This document shows, in pieces, positions 9,154-17,879 of a stretch of DNA of 64,000 bases. Both the position numbers and the translations under genes were made by a program. The notes under the pieces are model-generated. The model saw nothing but the letters and a program-made list of their open reading frames with translations, was not told the DNA's origin and did no database searches. Within the stretch, counting starts at the first letter, position 1. The number at the start of each line of letters is the position of its first letter. The stretch comes from Bacillus sp. REN16 (GTDB taxonomy: Bacteria > Bacillota > Bacilli > Bacillales > Bacillaceae_L): positions 186,001-250,000 of the forward strand of contig NZ_JAJFZK010000002.1 in assembly GCF_020731355.1 (NCBI RefSeq), in the 5' to 3' direction.

Positions 9154-10654
9154 TAAGTAAGCCCACTTTTGAATCGATTGATAACGTCACAATAGACATT
9201 GCTGGTAACTCGATGTGCAGTCTATTTTGTATAAGGGTTACACCATGAAAGTCTTCTACCTTCACGACGTCGGGTTGTTCAAAGGTATTATGAGCATTCA
9301 TGCTGTCACCTGTTAGGATTGTTCCAGTTACACTTATCTGTGAAGTATGTAATCCACGTAATTCTAAGTCCAGTACTGCTGCATTTTCATGATCGATATT
9401 ACAAAGGCTAATATGAGTCTTCCCTTCAGCGTTCTTAGATGCGGATACGCTTACCTGCGGAAGAATTTGACCATCATATTCATAGTTGCCATAGAATGGC
9501 TCAACATCGAGACGTTCAGCATCCTGGTGAACTTTAAACATATCAAATACATGATAAGTTGGAGTTAGAATCATTTTTTCCCCTTCTGTTAAAATCATCG
9601 CTTGTAGAACATTTACGGTTTGAGCAATATTGGTCATTTGAACGCGATCGCTATGCTTATGAAAAATAGTAAAATGCAGACCAGCTACTAGAGCGTCACG
9701 AAGTGTATTTTGCTGATATAAGAAACCTGGATTAGTCCCTTTCTCAACGTTAAACCAGGTACCCCATTCATCAATGATGAGCCCTACCCTTTTTTCTGGG
9801 TCATATTGATCCATGATACTGCTATGTTTCGTAATCAATTCATCCATATGCATAGCCTTTTTCATGGTAATGAACCATTCATTTTCTTCGAAGTCCACTG
9901 CCGAACCCTTATCAGACCAAGGACCGGGTACGGTGTAGTAATGGAGACTGAGTCCATCCATCATTCGATGGGCATTTTTCATTAACACTTCTGTCCAATG
10001 GTAATCACTAGAGTTCGCGCCCCCAGCGATTTTATAAATTTTGTTTCCATTATAATTTCTGACATAAGTCTGGTATTGACGATAAAGGTCTGCATAATAT
10101 TCAGCCCGCATATTCCCGCCGCAGCCCCAGTTTTCATTTCCTACTCCAAAATAGGTTAATTTCCATGGCTCTTCTCTGCCGTTTTCACGTCTCCAGTTTG
10201 CCATTGGGGATTCGCCTTCAAACGTCATATACTCCACCCATTCGGACATTTCCTGAACGGTTCCGCTCCCCACATTTCCGCAAATATATGGTTCACATTC
10301 CAATAACTCACATAAAAGCATAAACTCATGGGTTCCAAAATGATTGTTTTCAACGACACCGCCCCAATGGGTATTGACCATTCGCTTACGAGTTTCCTTC
10401 GGACCAACCCCATCCTTCCAATGATACTCGTCCGCAAAGCATCCTCCTGGCCATCGAAGCACTGGAACCTCAATATTCTTCAATGCCTCTAAGACATCGT
10501 TACGAATCCCTTTTGTGTTTGGAATGGGAGAATCCTCACCAACCCAAATTCCTTCATAAATACATCTCCCAAGATGCTCTGCAAAATGACCATAAATATT
10601 CTTATTTATTTTTCCACGTTGAATATCTGTATTTACAATAATTGTGTTCTCCAT
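9143..10654 (-). CDS. GH51 alpha-L-arabinofuranosidase (copy A)
   Basis: 503 residues from the ATG at 10654, chosen because GGAGGGG lies 8 nt upstream (an upstream ATG at 10684 has none). GH51 enzymes release L-arabinofuranose from arabinan or arabino-oligosaccharides. The acid/base is in GVGNENWG (about E174) and the nucleophile in IIDEWGTW (about E296). It is cytoplasmic, without a signal peptide. It is clearly diverged from the second GH51 at 49044-50558 (active-site context ENWGCGG versus EMDGPW) and so is probably a different specificity subgroup. It follows a terminator-like hairpin after yesL, so its expression may depend on partial readthrough. Confidence 0.92.
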   Translation of the reverse strand: MENTIIVNTDIQRGKINKNIYGHFAEHLGRCIYEGIWVGEDSPIPNTKGIRNDVLEALKNIEVPVLRWPGGCFADEYHWKDGVGPKETRKRMVNTHWGGVVENNHFGTHEFMLLCELLECEPYICGNVGSGTVQEMSEWVEYMTFEGESPMANWRRENGREEPWKLTYFGVGNENWGCGGNMRAEYYADLYRQYQTYVRNYNGNKIYKIAGGANSSDYHWTEVLMKNAHRMMDGLSLHYYTVPGPWSDKGSAVDFEENEWFITMKKAMHMDELITKHSSIMDQYDPEKRVGLIIDEWGTWFNVEKGTNPGFLYQQNTLRDALVAGLHFTIFHKHSDRVQMTNIAQTVNVLQAMILTEGEKMILTPTYHVFDMFKVHQDAERLDVEPFYGNYEYDGQILPQVSVSASKNAEGKTHISLCNIDHENAAVLDLELRGLHTSQISVTGTILTGDSMNAHNTFEQPDVVKVEDFHGVTLIQNRLHIELPAMSIVTLSIDSKVGLLNDL

Positions 10655-10692
10655 GGTATACCCCTCCAACATTTTTTGTTTCACAAATTAGT

Positions 10693-10722
10693 AAAAAACG
10701 GGTCTCAAAAGTTGAGGACCCG
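10693..10722 (-). terminator. Terminator/attenuator after yesL
   Basis: On the minus strand, CGGGTC-CTC pairs with GAG-ACCCG (10722-10699, one bulge) and is followed by six T residues. It lies 5 nt past the yesL stop and about 38 nt before the GH51 start, so it probably lowers rather than abolishes GH51 expression. Confidence 0.75.
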
Positions 10723-10727
10723 ATTTG

Positions 10728-11366
10728 TTATTGTTCTTGAAGCAAAAGCTTTGATTTTCGATCTACTTTTTCAAATGCATTCATCGCAGGCTTCATAATA
10801 AACAGTGCTAAGAGATTTCCGCTATACAGAATAGAAATTGGCGGTGCAAAAGAAAGAGCAAAAACAATCCCAAAGCTTCCTATTAATAGATAAAAAGTAG
10901 ATAATGGATTCATAATCATGACAAAAAAGGAACTCTTAACCACCTGTTTGATTTTCATATCATAATGTACATACATTGGAATGATATAGAAAACCATGGC
11001 AACAAAAATTAATGTAACAAAGCACAAAGGTACAAATAGCATGGATACAAATTGATTTGTTGCGTGTAAAACAAACTGAAAGTCAATGTATAAAACCAAA
11101 CTAATCGCTGTAATTAAAAGACCAAGCAAATTACCTTTTACAAATTCACGTTTATACGTAGTCCAAAATGTCTTAAAAATAGATACATCATCATTTCCTA
11201 GCATCCATTTTCTCGCAACCGCAAACAATGCAAGCGTTGCAGGAAAAAAGCCAAATATGCCTAAACCGATAATCGCAAATGAAATCCATAATAAATTTAA
11301 GAATGCTAGCCGTGAAATCCATTCTAGCAAACTATAGAAACCGCCAAAAAAACCTTTTGTCTCCAT
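10728..11366 (-). CDS. yesL: YesL-family (DUF624) membrane protein, copy A
   Basis: A 212-residue polytopic membrane protein with about five hydrophobic segments, starting METKGFFGGFYSLLEWISRLAFLNLLW and containing LGIFGFFPATLA, the conserved DUF624 N-terminal pattern. YesL accompanies rhamnogalacturonan and other oligosaccharide ABC importers in Bacillus, and its molecular role is not established. It is the last gene of the binding protein-permease-permease-YesL unit and is followed by a terminator. A paralog is at 28851-29477, next to the second sugar-ABC region, so each transport module has its own copy. Confidence 0.88.
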   Translation of the reverse strand: METKGFFGGFYSLLEWISRLAFLNLLWISFAIIGLGIFGFFPATLALFAVARKWMLGNDDVSIFKTFWTTYKREFVKGNLLGLLITAISLVLYIDFQFVLHATNQFVSMLFVPLCFVTLIFVAMVFYIIPMYVHYDMKIKQVVKSSFFVMIMNPLSTFYLLIGSFGIVFALSFAPPISILYSGNLLALFIMKPAMNAFEKVDRKSKLLLQEQ

Positions 11367-11409
11367 TGATAATCCTCCTTTGCCTTTTTTACATTAACTT
11401 AAAGGGAAT

Positions 11410-11434
11410 TTGCCACCCCATAACGAAGTGGCAA
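11410..11434 (-). other. Intercistronic stem-loop between yesQ and yesL
   Basis: TTGCCAC (11410-11416) pairs with GTGGCAA (11428-11434) around an 11-nt loop, with no T-run on the minus strand. It is likely an mRNA-stabilising or processing hairpin rather than a terminator. Confidence 0.5.
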
Positions 11435-11446
11435 TCTTGTTATCAT

Positions 11447-12292
11447 TCATCCCTTTAACCCACTCATACTGATACCTTCCACAACATGACGTTGGAAGAT
11501 AAAGAATATGATAAAGACTGGAAGTAATGAGACTACCGACATTGCAAACATCGCTCCCCAGTTTGATACGGTTTCATTACTTAAGAACATATTTAATGCC
11601 ATCGAAACGGTATACTTAGCTGGTGAGTTCAAGTATAGAACTGGTCCTAATAAATTTTCCCACGTCCAATAGAAGGAGAAAATTGACGCTGTTGCCAATG
11701 CTGGTTTAATTAACGGCAAGATAATCCTAGAAAAAATTCCAAAGGTATTACAGCCATCAATAATCGCTGCTTCATCTAATTCTCTTGGAATCGTCCTAAT
11801 AAATTGAACTAAAAGGAAAATAAAGAATGGATGTCCAAAGTAGGCTGGGATAACTAGCGGCTTAATTGAGTTTAGCCAATCAAGTTTTGCAAAAATGATA
11901 TATTGTGGAACCATTAAAACATCATGTGGAAGCATTAACGTTACCATCATGATTCCAAACCAAAGTGTTTTGCCCTTAAAATTTAATCGTGCAAACCCGA
12001 AGGCTATAAATGCTGATGAAATGACTTGTCCTATTAACGTTAATACAACCAGTACTGCTGTATTTTTAATGAAAACCCCGAAGGAATGCCCTCCAATTCC
12101 TTTCCATCCATCTGCAAAGTTCGTCCAAATCCAAGGGTCTGGGAGAAGTGATTTAGCCGTAATAAAAATCGTATCACTTGGTTTAAATGAACTCATGAGG
12201 AGCCAAATAACGGGATAAAGCATGACAATCGCAAAACCACCAACAAGTATGTGGTATATCCACCATCTTGGTGTCTTCATTTTCGATTTCAT
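11447..12292 (-). CDS. yesQ: Carbohydrate ABC permease, MalG/YesQ type
   Basis: 281 residues with six predicted membrane helices, the first at about residues 13-33 ([19 protein letters not shown]). The ABC permease EAA loop [20 protein letters not shown], which contacts the ATPase, is present. It pairs with the MalF-type permease directly upstream (2-nt gap) and the binding protein at 13345. The nearest known set is B. subtilis YesOPQ, which imports rhamnogalacturonan oligosaccharides. No ATPase gene lies nearby, as usual for MsmX-dependent systems. Confidence 0.9.
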   Translation of the reverse strand: MKSKMKTPRWWIYHILVGGFAIVMLYPVIWLLMSSFKPSDTIFITAKSLLPDPWIWTNFADGWKGIGGHSFGVFIKNTAVLVVLTLIGQVISSAFIAFGFARLNFKGKTLWFGIMMVTLMLPHDVLMVPQYIIFAKLDWLNSIKPLVIPAYFGHPFFIFLLVQFIRTIPRELDEAAIIDGCNTFGIFSRIILPLIKPALATASIFSFYWTWENLLGPVLYLNSPAKYTVSMALNMFLSNETVSNWGAMFAMSVVSLLPVFIIFFIFQRHVVEGISMSGLKG

Positions 12293-12294
12293 TG

Positions 12295-13254
12295 TTATTT
12301 GCCCCCTTCCGATTCATAGTGAACCCATAATTTTGATGTCGTGAAAATGATTACCGTTAAAATACCTACTATAATTAACATGATCCATGCCATTGCTGAA
12401 GCATAACCCATATTAAAGAACTCAAAACCTTGAATGAATAGGTATAAAGAGTATAGAAGTGTTCCATCTAATGGTCCACCTGTACCTTTTGAAATAATAA
12501 ATGCTGGTACGAATGTCATAAAGGCAGCAATTGTTTGCATGACTGTATTAAATAAAATCACTGGGCTAAGCATTGGAAGGGTGATTTTGAGGAATTGCTG
12601 GAATCCATTAGCACCATCAACGCTAGCAGCTTCATAATAACTTCTTGGGATACTTTTTAATCCTGCTAAGAATATGAGCATGGAAGAACCAAATTGCCAG
12701 ACAGATAAGAAGATGAGCATCCATAATGCTGCTGTTGGGTCACCAAACCATCTAACAACCGGAAGTCCGATTAAGTCTAATAAAATATTAACTACACCTA
12801 AATCCCCAAAGACATTTCGCCACATAATCGCAACGGCTACACTTCCACCGATAAGGGAAGGTAAATAAAATAAGGTCCGGTATAATCCAACCGCTTTGGA
12901 AGCCGTATTTAACATCATGGCAATTAACAAAGCAAAAGCTAGTCTTAATGGAACCCCAGCAAAAACATAGATAAGGGTCACTTTTAAAGATTGCCAGTAA
13001 CGAGGATCTGCTGTAAACATTTTTTTGTAGTTATCCAAACCAATCCATTTTGGCGGCGCAAATAAATTGTAATTGGTAAATGAAAAATACAAAGACACTA
13101 CAATCGGTATTAACGTAAACGCTAGGAAACCGATAATAAACGGACTAATAAACGCATAGCCTGTCATGTTTTCCTTGAAAGCACGCATTCGCTTACTAAC
13201 CGGACGAATCGGGATATTAGCGTTAACTTTGTCCTTTATTACAGGTGTACTCAT
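12295..13254 (-). CDS. yesP: Carbohydrate ABC permease, MalF/YesP type
   Basis: 319 residues. A cytoplasmic N-terminus of about 30 residues is followed by six helices (first: [20 protein letters not shown]). The EAA loop [20 protein letters not shown] is present. It forms the channel with the following permease, 2 nt away. It lies between the binding protein and YesQ, separated from the former by a perfect 12-bp stem-loop. Confidence 0.9.
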   Translation of the reverse strand: MSTPVIKDKVNANIPIRPVSKRMRAFKENMTGYAFISPFIIGFLAFTLIPIVVSLYFSFTNYNLFAPPKWIGLDNYKKMFTADPRYWQSLKVTLIYVFAGVPLRLAFALLIAMMLNTASKAVGLYRTLFYLPSLIGGSVAVAIMWRNVFGDLGVVNILLDLIGLPVVRWFGDPTAALWMLIFLSVWQFGSSMLIFLAGLKSIPRSYYEAASVDGANGFQQFLKITLPMLSPVILFNTVMQTIAAFMTFVPAFIISKGTGGPLDGTLLYSLYLFIQGFEFFNMGYASAMAWIMLIIVGILTVIIFTTSKLWVHYESEGGK

Positions 13255-13300
13255 GTTTTCATCTCCTTTTTCTCTGATTTCTTTCCCTAAGATGAAAGGA

Positions 13301-13332
13301 CGATAGCTAATCGTGCAGAGGATTAGCTATCG
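13301..13332 (-). other. Perfect 12-bp stem-loop after the binding-protein gene
   Basis: CGATAGCTAATC (13301-13312) and GATTAGCTATCG (13321-13332) form a perfect stem with an 8-nt loop and no T-run. Its position, just past the YesO-like stop, suggests 3'-end protection that raises binding-protein mRNA over permease mRNA. Confidence 0.7.
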
Positions 13333-13344
13333 GTTTGCTACATA

Positions 13345-14646
13345 TTATTTATTTTGAGATAGGACACTTTCTGCTTGTTGTCTGAATTGTTTAGCTGCAT
13401 CCTCAACTTTAAGTTGACCATAGTTCATTTGCTCAGATAAAGCATCAAGTGTTTCAATCACTTCACCCGCTCCAACTGGATCTGGACCGTCAAAGCTTGA
13501 ACTATTACCATCAGCCCACTCAATATAATCAAATACTTGAACTTGTGCTTCACTTAGTTCAGGTTTTAGAGCTTCCTGTACCTTAGGTGAACCTGGTACA
13601 CCACGATCCCCAAGATTTAATTTGTTTGCTTCAATATCATTGATCATGAAGTCGATAAACTTACCAGCTTCTTCTTGGTGTTTTGAATTATTGGCAATTG
13701 ACCAGAACATACTAGGCTTTAAGTAAAGTCCTTTATCTGCATCAGGTCCTGGCATACCTACCATTTCTAATGGTCGATTCGCAACTTGTTGCAATCCTAC
13801 AAATTGGTTTGACCATTGGAAAATTCCGATTGCATCTTCAGTAACCACAGGGTCATCTTCAATTCCTTTTAACTGTGCTAAATAGTCAGGAGTTGGTGTA
13901 GAACCGTTTTTAACCATACCCGAATGCATTTCGAAGAAGTCGATAAATAATTGATCATCATCATATCCTAAACCAGTGCCATCTTTGCCGAAAAGTGATT
14001 TTCCTTGTGTTCTTAAGTAGTAATTAAAGAACACATCTGCCTTCATTCCTGTGTCCATATAAACTCCAGCATCTTTAGCTTTTTGGGCAATTTCTTTATA
14101 ATCATCCCAAGTCCAATCCTCTGGAATGCTGTCTACTCCGATAGTTTTTAATAACGCAGGGTCAAAATGGAATCCGACAGCGTTCACGCCGGAGCTAAGT
14201 CCAACCAACTTGTCGCCTAACTTACCAGCATCAACATAGTTGTCAGAAAGATCACTTGTATCAATTTCTTTACCTGCAAATGGTCCCATATCAGCTAATT
14301 GACCATTTTGTCCATATTGAGACAAATACGATAAGTCCATTTGAATAATATCTGGAAGCTCATTTGCCGCTGCTTGTGGAGCAAGCTTCTTCCAGTAATC
14401 ATCCCATGCTGCATATTCAGCCTCGATTTTTACGTTTGGATTTTGTTCTTCATACATTTTGATAATTTCAAGCGTGTAGTCATGTCGTGGTTGAGAGCCC
14501 CACCATGCAATCCGTAGAGTGACTTTGTCATCTTTTGATTTTTCCTTATCACCTGATTTTTCGCCATCACCTGATGAGCCACTACTACATGCTGCTAGTG
14601 ATACAACTAAAAGCAAGGAAACGAATAATACTAAGAACTTCTTCAT
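13345..14646 (-). CDS. yesO: Oligosaccharide-binding lipoprotein, YesO-like (transport)
   Basis: 433 residues. A lipoprotein signal (MKKFLVLFVSLLLVVSLAAC) has its lipobox Cys at about residue 20, then a Ser/Gly/Lys-rich linker and an extracellular solute-binding fold of family 1 (TLRIAWWGSQPRHDYTLE, then PDIIQMDLSYLSQYG). It is anchored outside the membrane and delivers sugars to YesP/YesQ. It is first in its operon, directly below a candidate YesN box and a cre-like site. It is strongly paralogous to the lipoprotein at 14811-16118 (both have the LRTQGKSL and TGLGY..DQLFID segments). The rhamnogalacturonan substrate is inferred from context. Confidence 0.9.
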   Translation of the reverse strand: MKKFLVLFVSLLLVVSLAACSSGSSGDGEKSGDKEKSKDDKVTLRIAWWGSQPRHDYTLEIIKMYEEQNPNVKIEAEYAAWDDYWKKLAPQAAANELPDIIQMDLSYLSQYGQNGQLADMGPFAGKEIDTSDLSDNYVDAGKLGDKLVGLSSGVNAVGFHFDPALLKTIGVDSIPEDWTWDDYKEIAQKAKDAGVYMDTGMKADVFFNYYLRTQGKSLFGKDGTGLGYDDDQLFIDFFEMHSGMVKNGSTPTPDYLAQLKGIEDDPVVTEDAIGIFQWSNQFVGLQQVANRPLEMVGMPGPDADKGLYLKPSMFWSIANNSKHQEEAGKFIDFMINDIEANKLNLGDRGVPGSPKVQEALKPELSEAQVQVFDYIEWADGNSSSFDGPDPVGAGEVIETLDALSEQMNYGQLKVEDAAKQFRQQAESVLSQNK

Positions 14647-14666
14647 CTTTTTATCCCCCTCTTTTT

Positions 14667-14682
14667 ATGAAAGTGTTTACAT
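14667..14682 (-). promoter_or_regulatory. cre-like CcpA site near the yesO transcription start
   Basis: ATGAAAGTGTTTACAT matches the cre consensus WTGNAANCGNWNNCAW except for TG in place of the central CG. It would overlap or closely follow the start of transcription from the promoter beneath the YesN-type box, suiting repression by CcpA when glucose is present. Confidence 0.55.
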
Positions 14683-14715
14683 TCTTATTATGAAGGTTAT
14701 TTGCAATTGTCTGAA

Positions 14716-14751
14716 TTTAAAATTCAGTCCAATTTGTTTAAAAATCAGACT
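14716..14751 (-). promoter_or_regulatory. Candidate YesN (AraC-type) box, yesO operon
   Basis: Minus strand: TCTGATTTTTAA, then ACTGAATTTTAA, with the two CTGA cores (14748-14745 and 14727-14724) exactly 21 bp apart. The same element recurs before the genes at 50558 and 54666. The distal edge of the second repeat runs into TTCAGA-N17-CATAAT, a weak promoter, which is the geometry of an AraC-family activator. Confidence 0.65.
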
Positions 14752-14759
14752 TTTGTATG

Positions 14760-14806
14760 AAAAAAATGCTCGATTGAACAAGGATACATTCTTGTTCAAT
14801 CGAGCA
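14760..14806 (-). terminator. Strong terminator ending the yesM-yesN-SBP unit
   Basis: TGCTCGATTGAACAAG (14767-14782) and its perfect complement (14791-14806) form a 16-bp stem with an 8-nt loop. On the minus strand it is followed by seven T residues. It insulates the binding-protein gene at 14811 from the downstream transport operon. Confidence 0.92.
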
Positions 14807-14810
14807 CACT

Positions 14811-16118
14811 TTAATTGGCCGATCTTTTCTTATTTTTTAAAATATCATTTGCTTCTGATCTAAATAGTTCTGCACCTTCACTAGGGGTTATTTTCTTAAA
14901 TAAAATCTGGTCCGAAAGATCCTGTAATAAATTGACTACTTCAAAGGCATTTAAAGGATCTGCCTTTTCAACCTCATAATGATTCGTTTTTACTCTTTCA
15001 ACATACTCGAACATTCTTTTCTGGTTTTCAGTCAGAACATCTCCCATTTGATCAACAACTGTTGATGAAATGGGGACACCTCTTTCACCTTTGATGATTT
15101 TATTTGCCTCAATATTATTAATAAAGAAATTTATAAATTGAGCGGCTGCTTCTTGGTTTTTTGAGCTCTTTGAAATCGAAAATAGCATACTCGGCTTCAA
15201 GGTCAGACCTTCAACCTGTCCAGGACCTGGAGGGGGAATAATATCAAGCTCACTTTCGGCAGCTTCTGAGAAACTGATATACTGATTAGAGTATGCCCAT
15301 GTCATTGGTGTTAATTTATGCATAAAAAGACTATGTTCAATTCCATTAATCTTTTCAGTTACATCTGCCCTTGGAAATGCGCCTTTCTCTAGTAAGCGGA
15401 TTTGCATATCAAAATAGTCGATAAACAGCTGATCATCCTCATATCCCAAACCTGTCCCGCTATCATTATACAAACTCTTACCTTGTGTTCGTAAAAAATA
15501 AGAGAAAAAGACATCAACAGATTTCATCTCATTAGTACCGTAGATTCCTAGTCGATCATGGACCTGTGTTACGATATTTTCATAGTCAGTCCAGGTCCAA
15601 TCTGTTTGAGGTAATGACCCTATTGCTGATGAAAGCAGTTCGCGATCTACAATGACGGCTGGGGCATTCAACCCCAATGGAATACCATATAAATGGTCCT
15701 CAACCATTCCTCCTGAAAGTATGTCTTCGGAAATTCCTTCTGTTTCAATGACCCTATCTTCGACAAATGAAGATAGGTCCTCAAGGGTATTATTTTCACT
15801 ATATGTTTTTAAATAGACAAGATCCATTTGAATAATGTCTGGAAGTTGTTTTGCAACTGCCATAGGGGCAAGTCTTTTCCAATAATCATCCCAATAGGCA
15901 TAATCGGGTTCAATATGGATATAGGGATATTTTTTTTCAAATAATTCAATGACCTTCATCGTATAATCATGACGAGGTTGCTCACCCCACCAAGAAATCT
16001 TTAACGTAATCTCTTCATGTTCAGTACTCTTAACGAATTCCATAAACTTTGCTTGCTCACAACCACCGACAACAAATACCATTACGAGGGACAGAGTTGA
16101 TAGCAACCACTTTTTCAT
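14811..16118 (-). CDS. Second YesO-type binding lipoprotein without permeases, linked to YesMN
   Basis: 435 residues. The lipoprotein signal ends VVGGC (Cys about residue 19) and the solute-binding fold is of family 1, paralogous to the YesO-like protein next door (ISWWGEQPRHDYTM, DYWKRLAP, LRTQGKSL, TGLGYEDDQLFID). It has no permease of its own: a strong terminator follows it, and upstream is the yesMN pair. Two readings are possible: a second ligand-binding protein feeding YesP/YesQ, or a ligand receptor presenting sugar to the YesM sensor, as in the AraP-AraS-AraT three-component system of Geobacillus. I favour the second by position only. Confidence 0.85.
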   Translation of the reverse strand: MKKWLLSTLSLVMVFVVGGCEQAKFMEFVKSTEHEEITLKISWWGEQPRHDYTMKVIELFEKKYPYIHIEPDYAYWDDYWKRLAPMAVAKQLPDIIQMDLVYLKTYSENNTLEDLSSFVEDRVIETEGISEDILSGGMVEDHLYGIPLGLNAPAVIVDRELLSSAIGSLPQTDWTWTDYENIVTQVHDRLGIYGTNEMKSVDVFFSYFLRTQGKSLYNDSGTGLGYEDDQLFIDYFDMQIRLLEKGAFPRADVTEKINGIEHSLFMHKLTPMTWAYSNQYISFSEAAESELDIIPPPGPGQVEGLTLKPSMLFSISKSSKNQEAAAQFINFFINNIEANKIIKGERGVPISSTVVDQMGDVLTENQKRMFEYVERVKTNHYEVEKADPLNAFEVVNLLQDLSDQILFKKITPSEGAELFRSEANDILKNKKRSAN

Positions 16119-16130
16119 AATTTTTCCCCT

Positions 16131-16162
16131 TTTAAAAAAATCAAATACGCCTTGGCGTATTT
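16131..16162 (-). terminator. Intercistronic terminator/attenuator between yesN and the binding protein
   Basis: AAATACGCC (16143-16151) pairs with GGCGTATTT (16154-16162). On the minus strand it is followed by GATTTTTTT and then the ribosome binding site of the next gene. The hairpin also forms one end of a larger palindromic repeat. It probably reduces readthrough from yesN. Confidence 0.6.
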
Positions 16163-16320
16163 GCGCCCGATTTTAAGGCCCACACGATGTGGGTCATGAA
16201 GACGTTGCCACAGGAAGTGGCGTCTTTAGTCTTCGATCTTACAGCTCGAAAAATTTCATCTGAAAAATCGTGGCATCCGCCGGAGGCTTTTATAGCAGAA
16301 GTCTTCTACTTCTGCTATAA
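16141..16320. repeat. Bacillaceae-type palindromic intergenic repeat
   Basis: In about 180 bp there are at least four hairpins in a row: AAATACGCC/GGCGTATTT, CCCACA/TGTGGG (16179-16193 region), GACGTTGCCAC/GTGGCGTC (with GAAGAC/GTCTTC outside it), and TATAGCAGAAGT/ACTTCTGCTATA at the far end (about 16289-16320). CGATTTT/AAAATCG also nest. There is no ORF. The composition, including GCATCCGCCGGAGGC, resembles intergenic repeats I recall as common in Bacillaceae genomes. It is inserted between yesN and the binding protein. Confidence 0.6.
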
Positions 16321-16322
16321 AG

Positions 16323-17879
16323 TTACCCTAGTAAAGATTCTCTCTTGTATTCTGATGGTGTATATCCTGTATGCTTTTTAAATACTTGACTAAAATATTG
16401 CGGGTTATCGCCGTATCCAATTTTTTCAGCGATTTCGAATACTTTTACATCGCTTTCTTGATCGATTAATTGAATTGCCAATTCAATTCGCTGTTTTGTA
16501 ATGTAATGTGAGAATTTTTCTCCCGTTTCCTTCTTGAATAGTTTTCCAAGATAGTCGGCATTCATATACAGCATTTCATTCGACACCCAATGTAAAGATA
16601 AATTTTGATTCCCAATATGTTTATGGATGATATCAATGACCTTATTAATGATTGTCGAATGCTTATTCTTATTTTGAGAATAAAAGGCTAAGGTTATTTC
16701 TTTAGCCACATTTTCAAAATAGGATTTCATTTGTTGGATTGTATCCATTTCCAACAAACTTGTTAAGCTTGTTAAATACGTATTCATTTGTTTCACTTCA
16801 CATAATCGAATCATGGCATTATAAAGTTGAATTACATATGATTTTGTAATATTAATATCTTGTTTTAAATACAGTAAACGGTTAAAGAAAGAATGTAGTT
16901 CTTTTTGAACCTCTTCCCCAGAACCCGCTTTTACAAGGCGGCAAAATTTTTGATCATCGTAATAGAATTGCTCCTCACTAATCTCGTGATGATCGGAAAT
17001 ATCCTTTTTCGTAATCACTCCACCTTCACCTAAATAAAAACGATAGCTTAAACAGTCAAGTGCTTCCTTGTATAAGTTATTTGCATGACTGATATCCCCG
17101 CCATCGCTAACAGCAACAGTTGAATCTAAGAAATAATATTGAAAAAAAGTATCTTTTATCTTTGATATTTTTGATTGTAAGGAAAGTTCCACTCCACAAT
17201 CTTCAATTAAAAAAAGTACCATTTTTCCTACTGTACAGCTCATAATATATGGCGTCAAAATTTGTTCTGCTATATTTTTTATCGCAAAAACTTGTTCAAA
17301 TTCATATTCACCTTCAAGTTGAAATAACACGACTCGTACATGCGCAGATTGTATATCTACTTGAAAAAGATTTTGATAGTATTCTAGATCTCGATTCTCA
17401 TAGTGATTTGTTATAAATTCCTTAAGGAGCTGCTCCTTTGCATATGGCATCACATTTGCAAGCGTATTCTTCATATTGCAAACAAATTCTTCACGATTCC
17501 GTTCTTGCGTGAGATCATCACAAAGTTCGACTATGGCATCCATAATGCTTTTCTCATTACACGGCTTTAACAGATAGTGCTTTACTCCATATGACATCGC
17601 TTGCTTCGCAAAATCAAATTCACTAAATCCGGTTAACAATACGAAACGGATTTCAGGATAGACTTGATGAACCTTTTCAACTAACTGCAGCCCATTCATC
17701 CCTGGCATTTTAATATCGCTTACTACGATGTCCGGCTTTTCTTGTTCGATTAAGTTGAAAGCTTCTATTCCATTTCTTGCAGTAGCCATTAACGTAGTCC
17801 CCATCGACTTCCAATTAATTACCTTAGACATCCCTTCAGTAATAATTTTCTCATCATCTACTAACAATACTTTATACAT
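16323..17879 (-). CDS. yesN: YesN-type AraC-family response regulator
   Basis: 518 residues from the ATG at 17879 (GGGGGAGG upstream; an earlier in-frame ATG at 17909 lacks one). The N-terminal receiver domain has VDDE (residues 7-10) and the phospho-acceptor Asp in VVSDIKMPG (about D55), with the conserved Lys in YLLKPC. A variable middle region is followed by a C-terminal double helix-turn-helix AraC domain ending GYGDNPQYFSQVFKKHTGYTPSEYK. Its first codons overlap the last 8 nt of yesM. It probably activates the pectin-use operons; the 21-bp direct-repeat boxes at 14.7, 50.7 and 54.5 kb are candidate targets. Confidence 0.92.
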   Translation of the reverse strand: MYKVLLVDDEKIITEGMSKVINWKSMGTTLMATARNGIEAFNLIEQEKPDIVVSDIKMPGMNGLQLVEKVHQVYPEIRFVLLTGFSEFDFAKQAMSYGVKHYLLKPCNEKSIMDAIVELCDDLTQERNREEFVCNMKNTLANVMPYAKEQLLKEFITNHYENRDLEYYQNLFQVDIQSAHVRVVLFQLEGEYEFEQVFAIKNIAEQILTPYIMSCTVGKMVLFLIEDCGVELSLQSKISKIKDTFFQYYFLDSTVAVSDGGDISHANNLYKEALDCLSYRFYLGEGGVITKKDISDHHEISEEQFYYDDQKFCRLVKAGSGEEVQKELHSFFNRLLYLKQDINITKSYVIQLYNAMIRLCEVKQMNTYLTSLTSLLEMDTIQQMKSYFENVAKEITLAFYSQNKNKHSTIINKVIDIIHKHIGNQNLSLHWVSNEMLYMNADYLGKLFKKETGEKFSHYITKQRIELAIQLIDQESDVKVFEIAEKIGYGDNPQYFSQVFKKHTGYTPSEYKRESLLG

